A stretch of DNA of 64,000 bases. Origin: Nymphaea colorata. Its lineage: Eukaryota; Streptophyta; Magnoliopsida; Nymphaeales; Nymphaeaceae. The notes under the pieces were generated by a model. It worked only from the letters and a program-made list of their open reading frames with translations. It had not been told where the DNA came from and did not search any database. Location of the stretch: NCBI RefSeq assembly GCF_008831285.2, contig NC_045150.1, forward strand, positions 17,868,600 through 17,932,599. Reading direction: 5' to 3'. Positions within the stretch are counted from its first letter, which is position 1, and the number at the start of each line of letters is the position of its first letter. The position numbers and the translations under genes are program-made. This document shows positions 36,099 to 47,019 of the stretch, piece by piece.

Positions 36099-36517
36099 TG
36101 TCACGGGCCGACTCCTTCGGACCGCGCGGCGCGGCAAACTCTCGCCAGTAAGCCGCAAGCCTTCGCCTCATTCAAGTGGGCGCAGATCACTTGAACGCTT
36201 TCTCGAAAACAAAGGACACAAATTTACACAAAGAGTGTGGAAAGAAAACTCGCAATATATTTCACTTCAGAGAGAAGAGTACATCACGAGGGAAAGCAAG
36301 TAAGCTATCACACTTTACTTACAAGGATAGCCGAAGCTACTTACAGAATTCCCATGCCGACCATCCAAAACAAGGAATCCCAATATCACACTTAGGGAGC
36401 CGTTTTGGGAGGGTACTCCGACATAGGTGAATAAACTAGCTTACACCAAGACTCAACATGAACAAAGCAAATACAGCAAAAGCAAAGGACTGTACAGACT
36501 CTAGACGCAGGGGAACA
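36099..36517 (-). repeat. 5' LTR of the chromovirus (right copy)
   Basis: It is 419 bp, ends GGGGAACA at 36517 and begins TGTCACGGGCC at 36099. Transcription of the element would start here and run leftward. The tRNA primer site abuts it with a two-base spacer. Confidence 0.93.
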
Positions 36518-37654
36518 ACGTTAATATGTAAAATAAATTAGATTGAACTATTTCACATGAATTGTGTTCATCACAAATCCAGCTCTATGTGCATATTAAT
36601 GATTTAACATTTTCCGGATTGCTTGAGTATCGATAATCATTAAGAATTCTTTTTGATATACTCTATGATATCATTGTGCGGCTAATTTGAAGCCGCACCC
36701 GATGCACTCGACTAAAAATGCCATTTATTGACACGACGCGAGTCGGGTGCGGTAAAGAACGGGCCTAGCCATTTTTGTCTTTTTTTTAGGGATTTTTAAG
36801 ATTTTCAAATTTAAAGAAATGAACAAAATTAGTCGGGCATGAGTTCATGATTTTCGGGTTACGGCCGTTTGTTAGATTCAACTTCTTTTTCAATAAATCA
36901 AAAAGATTCATTTTCCTTCATATCTGTAGTCAAGCGACATCCATATTCTTCATTCCCAACGCTAAAAGACATAACTTACTATTTGAATGAAACCCAAACA
37001 TATGAAATGATTCAGATGCATGAATATAGGCATTCAATTATTGAGCAGAAGAAAAGACTAACAAGATTCATATGACTTTATGTATATGAAATCATTCAGT
37101 AACTAAGAAGCTAATTAAATTTGATTCACCCTAAGTTTTAATTATATTTTCTCATTTTCAAATAACCAAAATCAAATACATATCAGGTACATTGAAAGAA
37201 ACAAATTCAAATACAGATCAGTTGTCAAATTGCAGAACAGAGATCAAGAAACAAAAAAAATTGCAAAGACAATCGAAACAACAAAATCGAAAAAAAGGCA
37301 ACGATCATAGCAAAGAGAATAGTCAATGTGAAGGAAATTGCAATAAATTCATAGAGTGATACCTCGGTCCTTGATGGGAGGAACTGTAGACTGGAGATGG
37401 GTTCATGAGGTAGGGAGGCAAGCACAGTGCGGATGACTCAGGCGTGGCAAATGATGGCGGACCATGGTGGTTCGCAGCAGCAGAGTATGCACCGTTTGGA
37501 TTCAACAGTGGATGTTAAACAGCAAACGGTGAGTCGGCGACGTCGGCTGACAGTGAGGTTGCCGGTTTCAACTCTCTAACTCGCACAGTACCTGGGCCCA
37601 GGTCGGGCTGCGTTCTGGGTACCTGGCGGTGGCCTGTTCCAGTGCCCAGACCTA
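36518..37654. other. Right part of the candidate hAT-like element
   Basis: AT-rich DNA with inverted words near 36690-36755 (GCCGCACCCGA and TCGGGTGCGG) and a GC-rich end at 37490-37654. Several short open frames exist but none shows a family motif. No gene is supported. Confidence 0.45.
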
Positions 37655-37757
37655 TTTGGAATAGGTCAAAATGGCTTTATAAATAATTGCATCCCCAATG
37701 TCATTCCCTTTTGAGAGTCCCTTGAGCAAGGGACTTTTGTTCCCAATACCATTCCCT

Positions 37758-38126
37758 CGTCTAAGTAGGGCTGCAAACGAATCGAGTTAGAATAGAGCTG
37801 AGCCATTTCGAGTGAGCTCGAGCTCGAACTCAATTCGTTTAACTCATTAAAGTCATTTATATGTATTGTTAAATATATCTCATTTATTTTAACTCATTTT
37901 TAACTTGATTAACTCGTTTGGTTGCTACTCCTTTAACTATTTTCTTCTAATTCAACATTTATTATGTAGTCAAGTCCAGTTCTTATAACTCGAACTCGAC
38001 TCTACTAACATTTCGAGTATACATTTGAACTCGACCTCAACTCATTTGTAAACAAGTCAAGCTTTGACAAACTAGTTCAAGTCGAGCACGAGCGTGTTTG
38101 ACATTTTGTGCAGCCCCACATCTAAG
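37758..38126. mobile_element. hAT-type MITE (37766-38118) with 8-bp target duplication
   Basis: The 353-bp element starts TAGGGCTGCAAACGA. Its right end, reverse-complemented, is TGGGGCTGCACAAAATG, and nine of the first ten bases agree. The flanks are CGTCTAAG (37758-37765) and CATCTAAG (38119-38126), an 8-bp duplication with one change. The interior repeats CTCGAGCTCGAACTC-like words as in the MITE at 744-1240, so the two are probably related. It is non-coding. Confidence 0.85.
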
Positions 38127-38604
38127 GTGTTCACAAGCATGATCTTGTGCAATGCAAGTGGTTGGTGCCCAAGGACGAAACCAGAAAACAAACACTTTTG
38201 TTGGGCCTGTATGGGCAATTGCCCGGACCTTCCTCCACCTCTCCTGTGCATATGAAATTAGAATAAGTGACTGACCACCTACAACTGGTAGTGAACGAGG
38301 GTGCATGAAACCCTTGAAACGTCACTGATGACTTTACATGAAAAGTCAGCACCATCTAGTTCCAACACAAGATGCATGTTTAGTTCTATTTGTCTAAAAA
38401 TTCAGGATTAGGGGTCTGACACCCCATCTCACGAACAATAATGCAATAGAAAGATTGATTTAAAATTGGATCCACGTCCAGCCACAATGGTTTCCACTGG
38501 ACACATGTCATGCCCCAAAACTGTTCAATTGACACTCATTGTCTCTTGACATTGAACACACAATGTGAATCTCTACCTCTGTAAATGCAGTTTTGTAAAT
38601 CTCC

Positions 38605-38820
38605 ATTGCTGATGGGTAGTGCAACCGGTTAAGTTGGGTGACATGTTATAGCTAGGTCATCCGTTTAAATATTAGAGAGTGCTATCTTGATGGTATTGAG
38701 GAATGTTGAATTTGAGATTAAAAGTGTCACTATGGAGACTAAGTAGACCTGTGATTTTCAATTTTATAACGAGCATAGAATGACCACTACCTTCTTCGAT
38801 TAAAATAATACTAATCAGGC
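38605..38820 (+). mobile_element. Possible tRNA-derived SINE
   Basis: A Pol III A-box-like TAGTGCAACCGG lies at 38617-38628, within GGTAGTGCAACCGGTTAAG. About 33 bases downstream, GGTCATCCGTTTAAATATT resembles a decayed B box (GGTTCGAATCY). Spacing and order fit a tRNA-like head. The tail and target duplication could not be placed, so the ends are approximate. Confidence 0.5.
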
Positions 38821-38957
38821 TGTCGATCCATCATAATGGATGGTTAAGAGAAAAACAAAAAGAAAAAAGTGATGTGTAGTATCAATTGTAATTTTTTTCT
38901 TCTTGTTTTTCTCTCAAACATTCTGCTTCAGATGGGATGGCTAGGTGATTTTGAAAG

Positions 38958-38990
<33 letters not shown>

Positions 38991-39059
38991 CTAAAATTTA
39001 AAAGTTTATCACTAAAAAAATCATTAAATTGATGTTAACCATAATCACTCAACCATCTA

Positions 39060-39124
39060 ACAGAGTCATTCATGTAATGTAAATAAATGACTACGTGACT
39101 TTGAAAAGCCAAGTCACCATGATA

Positions 39125-39175
<51 letters not shown>

Positions 39176-39227
39176 ATTCATATGATGTAAATAGATGATT
39201 AAGTGACTTTGAAAAGCCAAGTCACCA

Positions 39228-39325
<98 letters not shown>

Positions 39326-39410
39326 AGAGAGAGAGAGAGAGAGAGACATTCATCTGATGTAAATAGATGACTACGTGACTTTGAAAAGACAAGTCACCAT
39401 GATATATATA
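39060..39410. repeat. Array of three 54-bp units separated by expanding (TA)n tracts
   Basis: The unit ATTCAT..GATGTAAATAGATGA, then GTGACTTTGAAAAG, then AAGTCACCATGATAT occurs at about 39068, 39176 and 39348. Each copy is followed by (TA)n: about 50 bases at 39121-39173 and about 93 at 39230-39322, with only a short ATATATAT after the third. A (GA)n run at 39324-39345 precedes copy 3. Flanking DNA at 38990-39050 and 39425-39485 is also related, so the array may be a larger duplication. Confidence 0.88.
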
Positions 39411-39638
39411 TTCGATGATGTCATATATTGGATTAAAATTTGAAAATTTGTCACCAAAAGGAATCATTAAATTGATGTTGACCATACTTTATGATGCGAT
39501 GATGGTTTACAATGGATTTATGTTCTTTTCAGTAATAAATTTATAAACTTTACTCATCCGGCAACTATGAGCACATGACATCATAAAATTATCAAATAGG
39601 TCGGATTCCTAATTTGGCTGGAGAAATCATGTTTTCCA

Positions 39639-39640
<2 letters not shown>

Positions 39641-39673
<33 letters not shown>
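39641..39673. repeat. (TA)n microsatellite
   Basis: An uninterrupted AT run of about 33 bases, about 1.2 kb upstream of the O-fucosyltransferase gene. Confidence 0.95.
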
Positions 39674-39676
<3 letters not shown>

Positions 39677-40139
39677 TAAAAGAAATTATAAACCACTTAT
39701 CTTAAAATTTATGAGCTTATAACTAAGCGATGCATCGAAAAATTATGATATTGTTTATATATTTCTACAGTATTTGACATGCCAATTTAGCGTCGGGCCT
39801 TATACTTGTTATAAGAAAAAGCTTTACAATGCCTTGTAGCATTTCCCAAATCTGGCTACGTTTCTCTTCCATAATCTGTTCCCAAAATCATTTTGCGTCC
39901 GACTGAGGCGGAGCCGGCCCAACCCCCTCCCCTTTTCTTGAGATTCCAAAAATAAAATTTTATGTTTGAAAGTTTTCAAAATTTGATTTGTAACCCCCGT
40001 TCAATATAATTGCCCCGCTGCAAAAACACTTATGGCTCCGCCACTGCGGCGACTGATTTAAGATGGTTGGGTCAATTCAATCGGAATCCCCGTCTCCAGC
40101 AAAAGGCGGCACTCCAGGCGCGAATCTGCCTCCGCCAAA

Positions 40140-40854
40140 GGGCTGGACTCAAAGCTTTTTCTCTCTCTCCCTCCCTGTCTGAATTCTCTGATACGTCATC
40201 TCCACCAAAGGTATAAACTGAAGGAGTTCTGGTATCGGATTTTTTGTTGTATTCTAGTTTTTGGTAGGATTCATGGGCTTTCTTTTTGTTTGGGTTTTGG
40301 GATGCGTGAATTTCTGTTTTCTTTTTTGGTTTTTCAGTTTTCTTTTGACTGGGATCGCTGGTGAGGGGAGAGGCACTTGATAGTTATTTCAATTTGCTTC
40401 CTCAATGTAACATTGTCCTTCATCTGCAAGGCCGTGTCTGCGACTCTGCAGAAGAAATGTGTACTTGTGGTGGTTGTTTTCGTAATATGGAGCTCTCCGT
40501 TTGGCATTTTCAAGTACAGTTGCTGCTCAGATCTGCGATGCTCACGCATGCTTGATGTTTACGAAGGCAAATTGTTCACGCTGAACAGCAAGCTTCCTGA
40601 ATGCGTTTCCCGTTATTTGTAAATCTCCAAAACTTTAGGCAGTTTTTTTGTAATTTATCTCTTTGCTATCCATTTGGTCATGTTTCCTCTTCTCGATACC
40701 TTTACATCTAAGATCTAGACAACTACGAGCTTCATCCACGCCGTACATGAGATCTAGAGACCCCCTTCGAGGGTATCTTACCTTATTTGTTGTTTGGTAG
40801 AATAATGTTCTTCATGTCACTGTAGAAGTTGAAGAAATTTATGGTGGCGAAACT
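40140..40854 (+). promoter_or_regulatory. Probable 5' UTR with leader intron of the O-fucosyltransferase gene
   Basis: A pyrimidine-rich stretch (CTCTCTCTCCCTCCC, about 40163) may mark the transcript start. A donor-like CAAAG/GTATAA lies at 40210/40211 and an acceptor CACTGTAG ends at 40825. That would leave a short exon leading into ATG 40855. A second ATG at 40841 opens a nine-codon frame that overlaps the main start and ends at TGA. An in-frame stop at 40798 supports ATG 40855 as the first usable start. Confidence 0.45.
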
Positions 40855-43800
40855 ATGGCGGCGTTTGTGAGGCAGCGTTTCATGGTTGCTCTTGTAGTCC
40901 TCTCCGTAATGTTGGTGGTCGTCTTCATATTGCCATCTTCTCCTTCTCTGAATACGAAGTACGATTGTTCATTGGTTGTGATTTTAGTTATAGCTCTTCA
41001 AGATTGTGGCTAATTTCTTTGCTGGGTGTTTGTTATGTTAGTTTTGTTACTATCAAAGGAAAATCAACCATATGGGATGTCCGTCGTCTTGTGGAATGGA
41101 GGCCTTGTGAGTGGTGGAGTAATGGTCCCTTATTAGGTTGAGGAAGAAGCTCTAAACCTGCTTTTCATTTTTTTTTTCCGTTTTTATTTTGAATTTTTAT
41201 CGTAATGATAGAAAATTAAAATATCGTGGGTTAAAAAATGCAGCTCTACCGGAGGAGACTAACGGTTACATAAGAGTCGATTGTTATGGTGGTCTTAATC
41301 AGATGAGACGTGATGTATGAACGCCTACACTAATTTGTTTTTTCGTCCTTTCATGTGGGTGTTTGTACATTTGATTTCCTTTGGTGATTCTTTCTGTTGA
41401 TCCATTATGATTTTTCCAGTAAAGGAACCATTCTCTTGGTGTGCTTTTACAGCTTCGGTCGATTGACGGCATGTGTTTGGAATTTGCAGCTCTGTGATGG
41501 TGTTGGTATCGCTCGATTGCTAAATGCTACTCTTGTTTTGCCCAAATTCGAGGTTGCTGCCTACTGGAATGAGACAAGGTATATTTTGCTGCACCATTAT
41601 ACAGTTGCCTTTTCGTATTTTGATTAGTGAAAAGTAACAGTAAGAATTTGTAGCACCAATACATGCTACATATTTTAACTTATTATTTTCTTGTAGATAA
41701 CTGACTTTTACCTTAAAAGGATTAAATACAAGTATATGAAGCATCTTAGAAGCCCAAAGGGTGTGTTGTAGATCCAATGAGACTTGTAGAATGAAAAATG
41801 AGACTCTATGCTCTTCTATTGCATGTAATGTGTTTCTTTACACTTACTATAATTTAATTCAGTTGCAATTCGCAGTTTCTTTCTGAGCAAAGGAGACTTC
41901 TACATTAGACTCAGTTGTTTAATTGTACACTTTTATGTGTCCATATAGAAGTTACAGTACCAAAGTGTAGACAGTAGATGCTCGCACATTAACAGCAAAA
42001 GTGAGAGATGCATCCTTGTGAAGTGTCTGTTTTGTGAAGGGAATACTGGGTCCGCATTACAGAAATACTGGCCCATCTTGATTGCTGGAAACACCGTATG
42101 AAAAATTAGTTCTCAACTGCCGTTACATGTTTTCTTCCCAACTGAGGGATCATTTGTTTGTTGTGTATATATAGGCTGTATACTTTTTAGCTTTTACTTT
42201 GATATTTGTGTGACATAATCAATGGTGTTAATTCGAGGATTAGCAGTTTATGAGTGTGCCATATCTAATGAAAGTTTAAATTTCACTAAAGCTGCCCTGA
42301 AATGATGTGTGATGGAGATGACCATTAATGCTAATGGTGGAAGTGGCTGTGATAAAGTTATTCAGATTTTGTTGGCTTTTTTGGTAAAGTTCAGTGTTTG
42401 TTTCTACTTTCTAGATTACTAAATCCAGTCTTTTCTTTTTACTGCACGCATATTTTTCTCATAATTTGCTCATTGGCAAGTTGAACTTCATGCAATTAAC
42501 AGTTGTATGCTGATGCTTGCTTTATTCCAGTGGCTTTTCAGATATATTTGATGTTGATTATTTCATTCATCAGATGAGAGGTTACATAGAAGTCATAAAG
42601 GAGCTACCAGAAGATTTAAAGTCAAAGGAACCAGTCAAAGTGGACTGCAGCAAACGCAAAGGGCTGTTTGATTACGTTGAATATCTTATTCCCTTTCTCA
42701 GAAAAGATCGTTTTATATCAATCACACCTGCTATGAGCCAAAGGAGGGATAGGTATGGGAGGTTGAACATCCTGCTGCTGGGTATTCATTTATCACTACT
42801 GCTAGCTGTTTGCTGCTGTTATCAATGTCATGGTTAACTCTATGTAGAAGGCATCCTGTTTTCCATTTTCAAGTATTGAGTTTCTTTTGTTGAGAAAATT
42901 GAACTTACAAAATGAAGAAATTTACTAGTTTAGATGTGATCCGAACTCCAAGGGAGTACATTGTCATTTAGTCTTTGATTTTTTCAATGTCCTCAGTTTT
43001 TCCGTTTCTGCCACTGATTTGCTAAAATGTCTCAGTATTTCCTCATGAATATGAACTTCTTTTAAATACTTCGGAGAAATTTCCTTTGGTTTTTACCTAA
43101 AACACTAGGGACACAGTAGCTACATCATGTAATGATGGCAAAACTAGGTGGCTATCTGAGATAGTGTATACTTGGCACTTGGCTGAATAGCTCTGAGAAG
43201 TGAGATGTTGAGTACATAATTTTCTTCAGGAAATGGTATAACTTCAAATGTTAGTACTTAAGTGAATAGGGATTGATCATCTTTCCTTTCCTTTGAAGTT
43301 TATTGCTTTCTTGAGCTACATTTACATGTAAAATTTATTGAGCTTACTGATATTGAAAATGGATACAGCAGTGCTAGTTCAGTTTGCCACTATACTAAAT
43401 TCTTAACGACTTATAGTCACCACAAGAGTATGTCTGTATTGGTTTGATGAGTGCTCAAGCAGCAGACTTCTGCTTTACAGGGTCAGGATATTTCTCTCGG
43501 AGACTACTAATTGTACACACTCTTGCAGGTATCCTGCTTATGCAAAATCTGCACTCTGTCAAGCTTGCTTCAAGGCACTGCAGCTCAAGAAACACTTAGT
43601 GGACAAAGGATTGCAGATGATGGAGGCTTTGCCAAAATCTTTTCTCTCTCTTCACCTTAGGTTTGAGCCAGACATGGTAGCCTACAGCCAGTGTGAGTAC
43701 AGTGGTCTCTCGCCCGCTTCTGTGGATGCTATTGATGCTGCCCGTGGTGATAGAAAACCGTTGTTAGGGGATGCTGCACGCGTTTGGAGGAATCGTGGCA

Positions 43801-44264
43801 AGTGTCCTCTCACTCCTAATGAGACTGCCTTCATACTGCAGTCCTTAGGCATACCAAATGATACTCCCATTTATCTAGCAGCCGGTGATGGTCTTCTAGA
43901 AGTTGAGGGCCTGACAAATTTCTATAATAAAGTCTATACAAAATCATCCATTCTTGATGATGTAGATTTTACGAGCATGCATGGGAACACTAAAGCTGCT
44001 CTGGATTATTTCATCTCAATTAACAGTGAAGCTTATGTGGCAACATATTTCGGAAACATGGATAAGATGGTATCCGCAATGAGAGCACTAAATGGAAAGC
44101 CAAAAACACTTTTCTTAAACAGGAAGGCATATGCAGAATGTACTTCAAAGGGGATGGAAGGGGGCGAGCTGGTTGAGTTTTTATGGAACGCACACAAAAA
44201 TGATTATGTCATGGGAAGAGGGTCTGCTTTGCCCGACTGCTTCTGTGAGTTTAGCTTGCAATGA
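40855..44264 (+). CDS. O-fucosyltransferase family protein, type II membrane, six exons
   Basis: Exons are 40855-40958, 41042-41136, 41244-41314, 41490-41578, 42531-42752 and 43529-44264. All have GT/AG borders, and the phases close to 438 residues. Residues about 8-27 form a single hydrophobic helix after MAAFVRQR, a signal anchor typical of Golgi glycosyltransferases. Family motifs follow: YGGLNQMRRDLCDGVGIARL from about 80, SQRRDRYP near 190, the HLRFE motif at 236-240, YLAAGDG, and HGNTKAALDY near the C-terminus, which ends LPDCFCEFSL. Such proteins transfer fucose or related sugars from nucleotide sugars in the secretory pathway. The acceptor for this clade is not known to me. I recognise a plant orthologue group with the same motifs. 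No defect was seen. Confidence 0.92.
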
Positions 44265-45574
44265 CTGCAGCAGACAGAGAAACCATGGACACACTGCAAA
44301 CGAAGAACAATGAATGAGATGCAATTGGGTGGTTGATTGCTTCTGTAAGTAGCTGGCAGTGCTGCATGGCACAGAAGGACAAGAATGAAAGAGATTGATG
44401 ATTTTTTTTCATTCTTCACATTCATCAAGATATTTTGTCATCATTTTAAAGATCATGAAGGCCAGAAGTCCACTTCTAAACTCACAATGGGTACATTAGA
44501 AATATTCGGCAGCGTTAGGTAGAGTTATTAGCATGACCTTCTTCACCATTTGATTGGATTATGGATTGTACTGTTTCTCTACCTATTCTTTTTGAAGTTT
44601 TTTCCAGATTTCGTGCTTGTATTTCTACCTTCTCTCTTTTAGCGTTAACAGGTGGTAAGGGGGATCGTATAGTGTCAAATTGAAAGGATCGTCTGAACCC
44701 TGCTATTCTGTCGCTTGAGTTTTCCCATGTCCTCTTAAGGCTTGGTATTTGGTGAAAAATGTCCGACCTAACTACTGGACCTGCAATTGCCGTAGTATTT
44801 AATTTGAATTGTTAGTCTGCAACTTTGAGACTAGCTTTTTTCTTTGGAAAAAAAGAATTAAAGCTTAAAAAATTGGTCAAATAGTTGATAAGCAGTGGAG
44901 ATAAGACAAAATCTTCGATTTAGGGATTTCTGTATAGGAAAATATATGGTGGTTTCGTACCAGGATGTGCTATGGTGGTGCTAATTCTTCTTTATGTCAA
45001 TCTGAGCGTCAAACGCCGTGCACAGTCAGATGCATGCCATTATATTGCTTTAGTTGTTATGTTGGTTTAATATCGTGAAAATTCAATAAATCAGAACTCA
45101 TGAATGTGTGCCCTACTTAAAATTCATGTCATACTCGATTTTAATGGGTGAAAACAGTAACAGTCATATTTACCGTGTTCCCAAAGCTTACTGTTATCAT
45201 TGTTATGATTATTGGTGATTGGATTTATTAAAGTCAAGGTCGTACCAGCATCAATAAGCTCATATATAGTTTAAGTGGAATCAACCAAAAGTCTTTTGAA
45301 AAATAGATTTGGTTTCCATGGTAAGTGAGCAAATTATCATATAGCTTCCAAAATCGAGACTTGCATGGACCTACAGTGATAAAGGATAAACAAAATGGCC
45401 TTGTCAGTGGCCTGTCTTCTTGCATTCGCTCGTAAAAAAAAAAAAAAAAAGAACCTGAGACGATAGCACAACACCGCTGAAATGGAAGTTCAGAGCAATT
45501 TCTTGCCACAAAAGGTTATATGTTTGGTCCCAAGTAACTGAAAGTACCTTTTACGATGGAAAAAGACCACTCAA
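44265..45574. other. 3' flank of the O-fucosyltransferase gene and intergenic DNA
   Basis: The stop is followed by AT-rich sequence without family-like frames. A 17-base A run lies at about 45434-45450. No element ends were recognised. Confidence 0.5.
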
Positions 45575-46712
45575 GCGAAAATGTGGAAGCAAAGGCCCAA
45601 CGGTATTGGAGACGACTGGCGACTGAAGATTTGGAACCCTTGCTCCCCGCCTAGAGCTAACTGGTTCTTGTATATTGCGTGTGAAAATAGAATGCCCACT
45701 CTTGATGGGCTCAAACTCTATGGTATGAACCTCCCTAATGCTTGCTGCATGTGCCTATGGCAAGAAGAATCTCTTTGTCAAATGTGAGATTGCATCTAAG
45801 GTATGGAGCTTTGTTTCTAGTCAATTCGGAAAATCTAAAATCCCATGGAGGGAAGTTTGCATGACCTTTATGCAGTGGCTGGAGGTTAAGTTCAAAAAAA
45901 AAAAAAAAAGGCTTACTAAATGCTGGCGCAGCGTGTTTCCAATTACCATTTAGAAACTATGGTGAGCGATAAATAACATTTTCCAAGGGGAGTGGGAGCC
46001 TAAGGAAGCTCGAAACCTGCCTTGTACCGAATGGCAGTATACGCAGGATGATTTTAGGGCCATAATTGGAAAGAGGAAGATAGGATAATGGTGGAAATCT
46101 GGCTGCAGACATGAGTAGTCTTTACAGAACTCTTTGTGTGTCATCCTCCACAGAATATGAAAGAGGAGACATGTTAGTGGTATTTTGTTAATGCAAGGCT
46201 GCCACAGAAACATACTTGGAACGGGGAGGTGGCAGGAGGGCACGATTCAGCCGAGTTCTCAGCAGTGCAGTGGGGATTGGACCTTGCTATCGCCGCCAAT
46301 TCAGGGCTTGTCATTTTCTCCAACAACATCGGCTGGAAATGAAGGCTGAAAAATACTTTAAATGGTAGGAGAAGATGGCCTGCTCAGTGGGCTCATCTGT
46401 CTTAATGTTCCAATCAGATGCTTATTTCCAATGAAGAGATGTCATACAAGTTAGGTCAATGTCTACCCGATTACAGGGATGCCAATCGCAGGTTTGACAA
46501 TGGTTGATCAATTGGACTCTTTTTGCTAAGCTGTCATTAAGGTGGAGAATCCGTAGTCGTCTGTCTAAGGTTCTTTTCTTCTTCTTCTTTTTTTTTTTTT
46601 TTGGAGTGGCAGTGTTTTGTCACTTTGGTTGCTCGTATGAGCTCTTTTGATGTAGATGTCTGCATCCTCTTGTACATATATATATTTTTTGGCAATAAAG
46701 GTGGGAGACTAC
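45575..46712 (+). mobile_element. 5'-truncated LINE, 3' end of ORF2
   Basis: At 45581-45787 the frame reads WRLKIWNPCSPPRANWFLY, then RMPTLDGLKLYGM and CCMCLWQEES. That is the zf-RVT motif W-x-x-I-W-x-x-x-x-P-P-R-x-x-x-F...R-L-P-T-x-D...C-x-x-C at the end of plant LINE ORF2. A frameshift moves the next part (FVKCEIASKVWSFV) to the frame at 45738-45953. About 0.7 kb of decayed tail follows, with TTTTGATGTAGATGT and TTGTACATATATAT words typical of LINE 3' UTRs. It is dead, and everything upstream of the zinc motif is missing. Confidence 0.8.
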
Positions 46713-46737
46713 TTTGGCAATAAAGGTGGGAGACTAC
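46688..46737. repeat. Perfect 25-bp tandem duplication at the LINE 3' end
   Basis: Two adjacent identical 25-base units, each beginning TTTGGCAATAAAGG, lie directly after the TATATATATTTTTT tail of the LINE fragment. Confidence 0.95.
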
Positions 46738-47019
46738 CTCCCAACAATCCTTCATTGGAAGATATTTTGTCGATTTCAAGTCACTTTTCCTCATCTCACA
46801 TATGAATTTTTCGTGCGTCATTTTAACCACAACAAAATGGCCATGATTAATACAAAAGAAAGGACTATTGTAAGAACACAAAAGAAAACATCAAAAAAAA
46901 AAAAAAAATTTGAGATTCGATAAAGGTAAAACTTATCATTTGTGCATATTGTTATAACCAATATATCTTTATGAGTGGAAAAAAAATTTCTTCGTTCTTT
47001 TTCCTATGGAGAGTGTTTT

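Larger units (their letters stand above)
31014..36517 (-). mobile_element. Nearly complete Ty3/gypsy chromovirus, minus strand
   Basis: The 5504-bp element has two 419-bp LTRs (31014-31432 and 36099-36517), both starting TGTCACGGGCC and ending GGGGAACA on the + strand. The initiator-Met tRNA primer site is at 36085-36096, and a polypurine tract is next to the left LTR. The flanking 5-mers are ATGTT (31009-31013) and ACGTT (36518-36522), a target duplication with one C-to-T change. Gag, protease, RT, RNase H, integrase and a C-terminal chromodomain follow in order on the minus strand. Two in-frame stops and at least two frameshifts break the polyprotein. By eye the LTRs differ at about 17 positions (about 4%), all but one transitions, so the insertion is fairly recent. 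Confidence 0.95.
29906..37654. mobile_element. Candidate large hAT-like element, interrupted by a chromovirus
   Basis: The left end TAGGCCTGGGCATCAGGA matches the reverse complement of the right end, TAGGTCTGGGCACTGGAA, at 13 of 18 positions (11 of the first 12). The flanking 8-mers AATGGAAC and TTTGGAAT share TGGAA. GGGCC/CCGGGC words crowd both ends. Without the retroelement it is about 2.2 kb. I see no hAT transposase motif in 30120-31013 or 36518-37600, so it is non-autonomous or too decayed. The link between the two ends rests on the terminal repeats alone. Confidence 0.55.

Noticed and set aside
39035-39485. Tyr-Ile repeat reading frames
   Set aside because: These are translations of (TA)n microsatellites.
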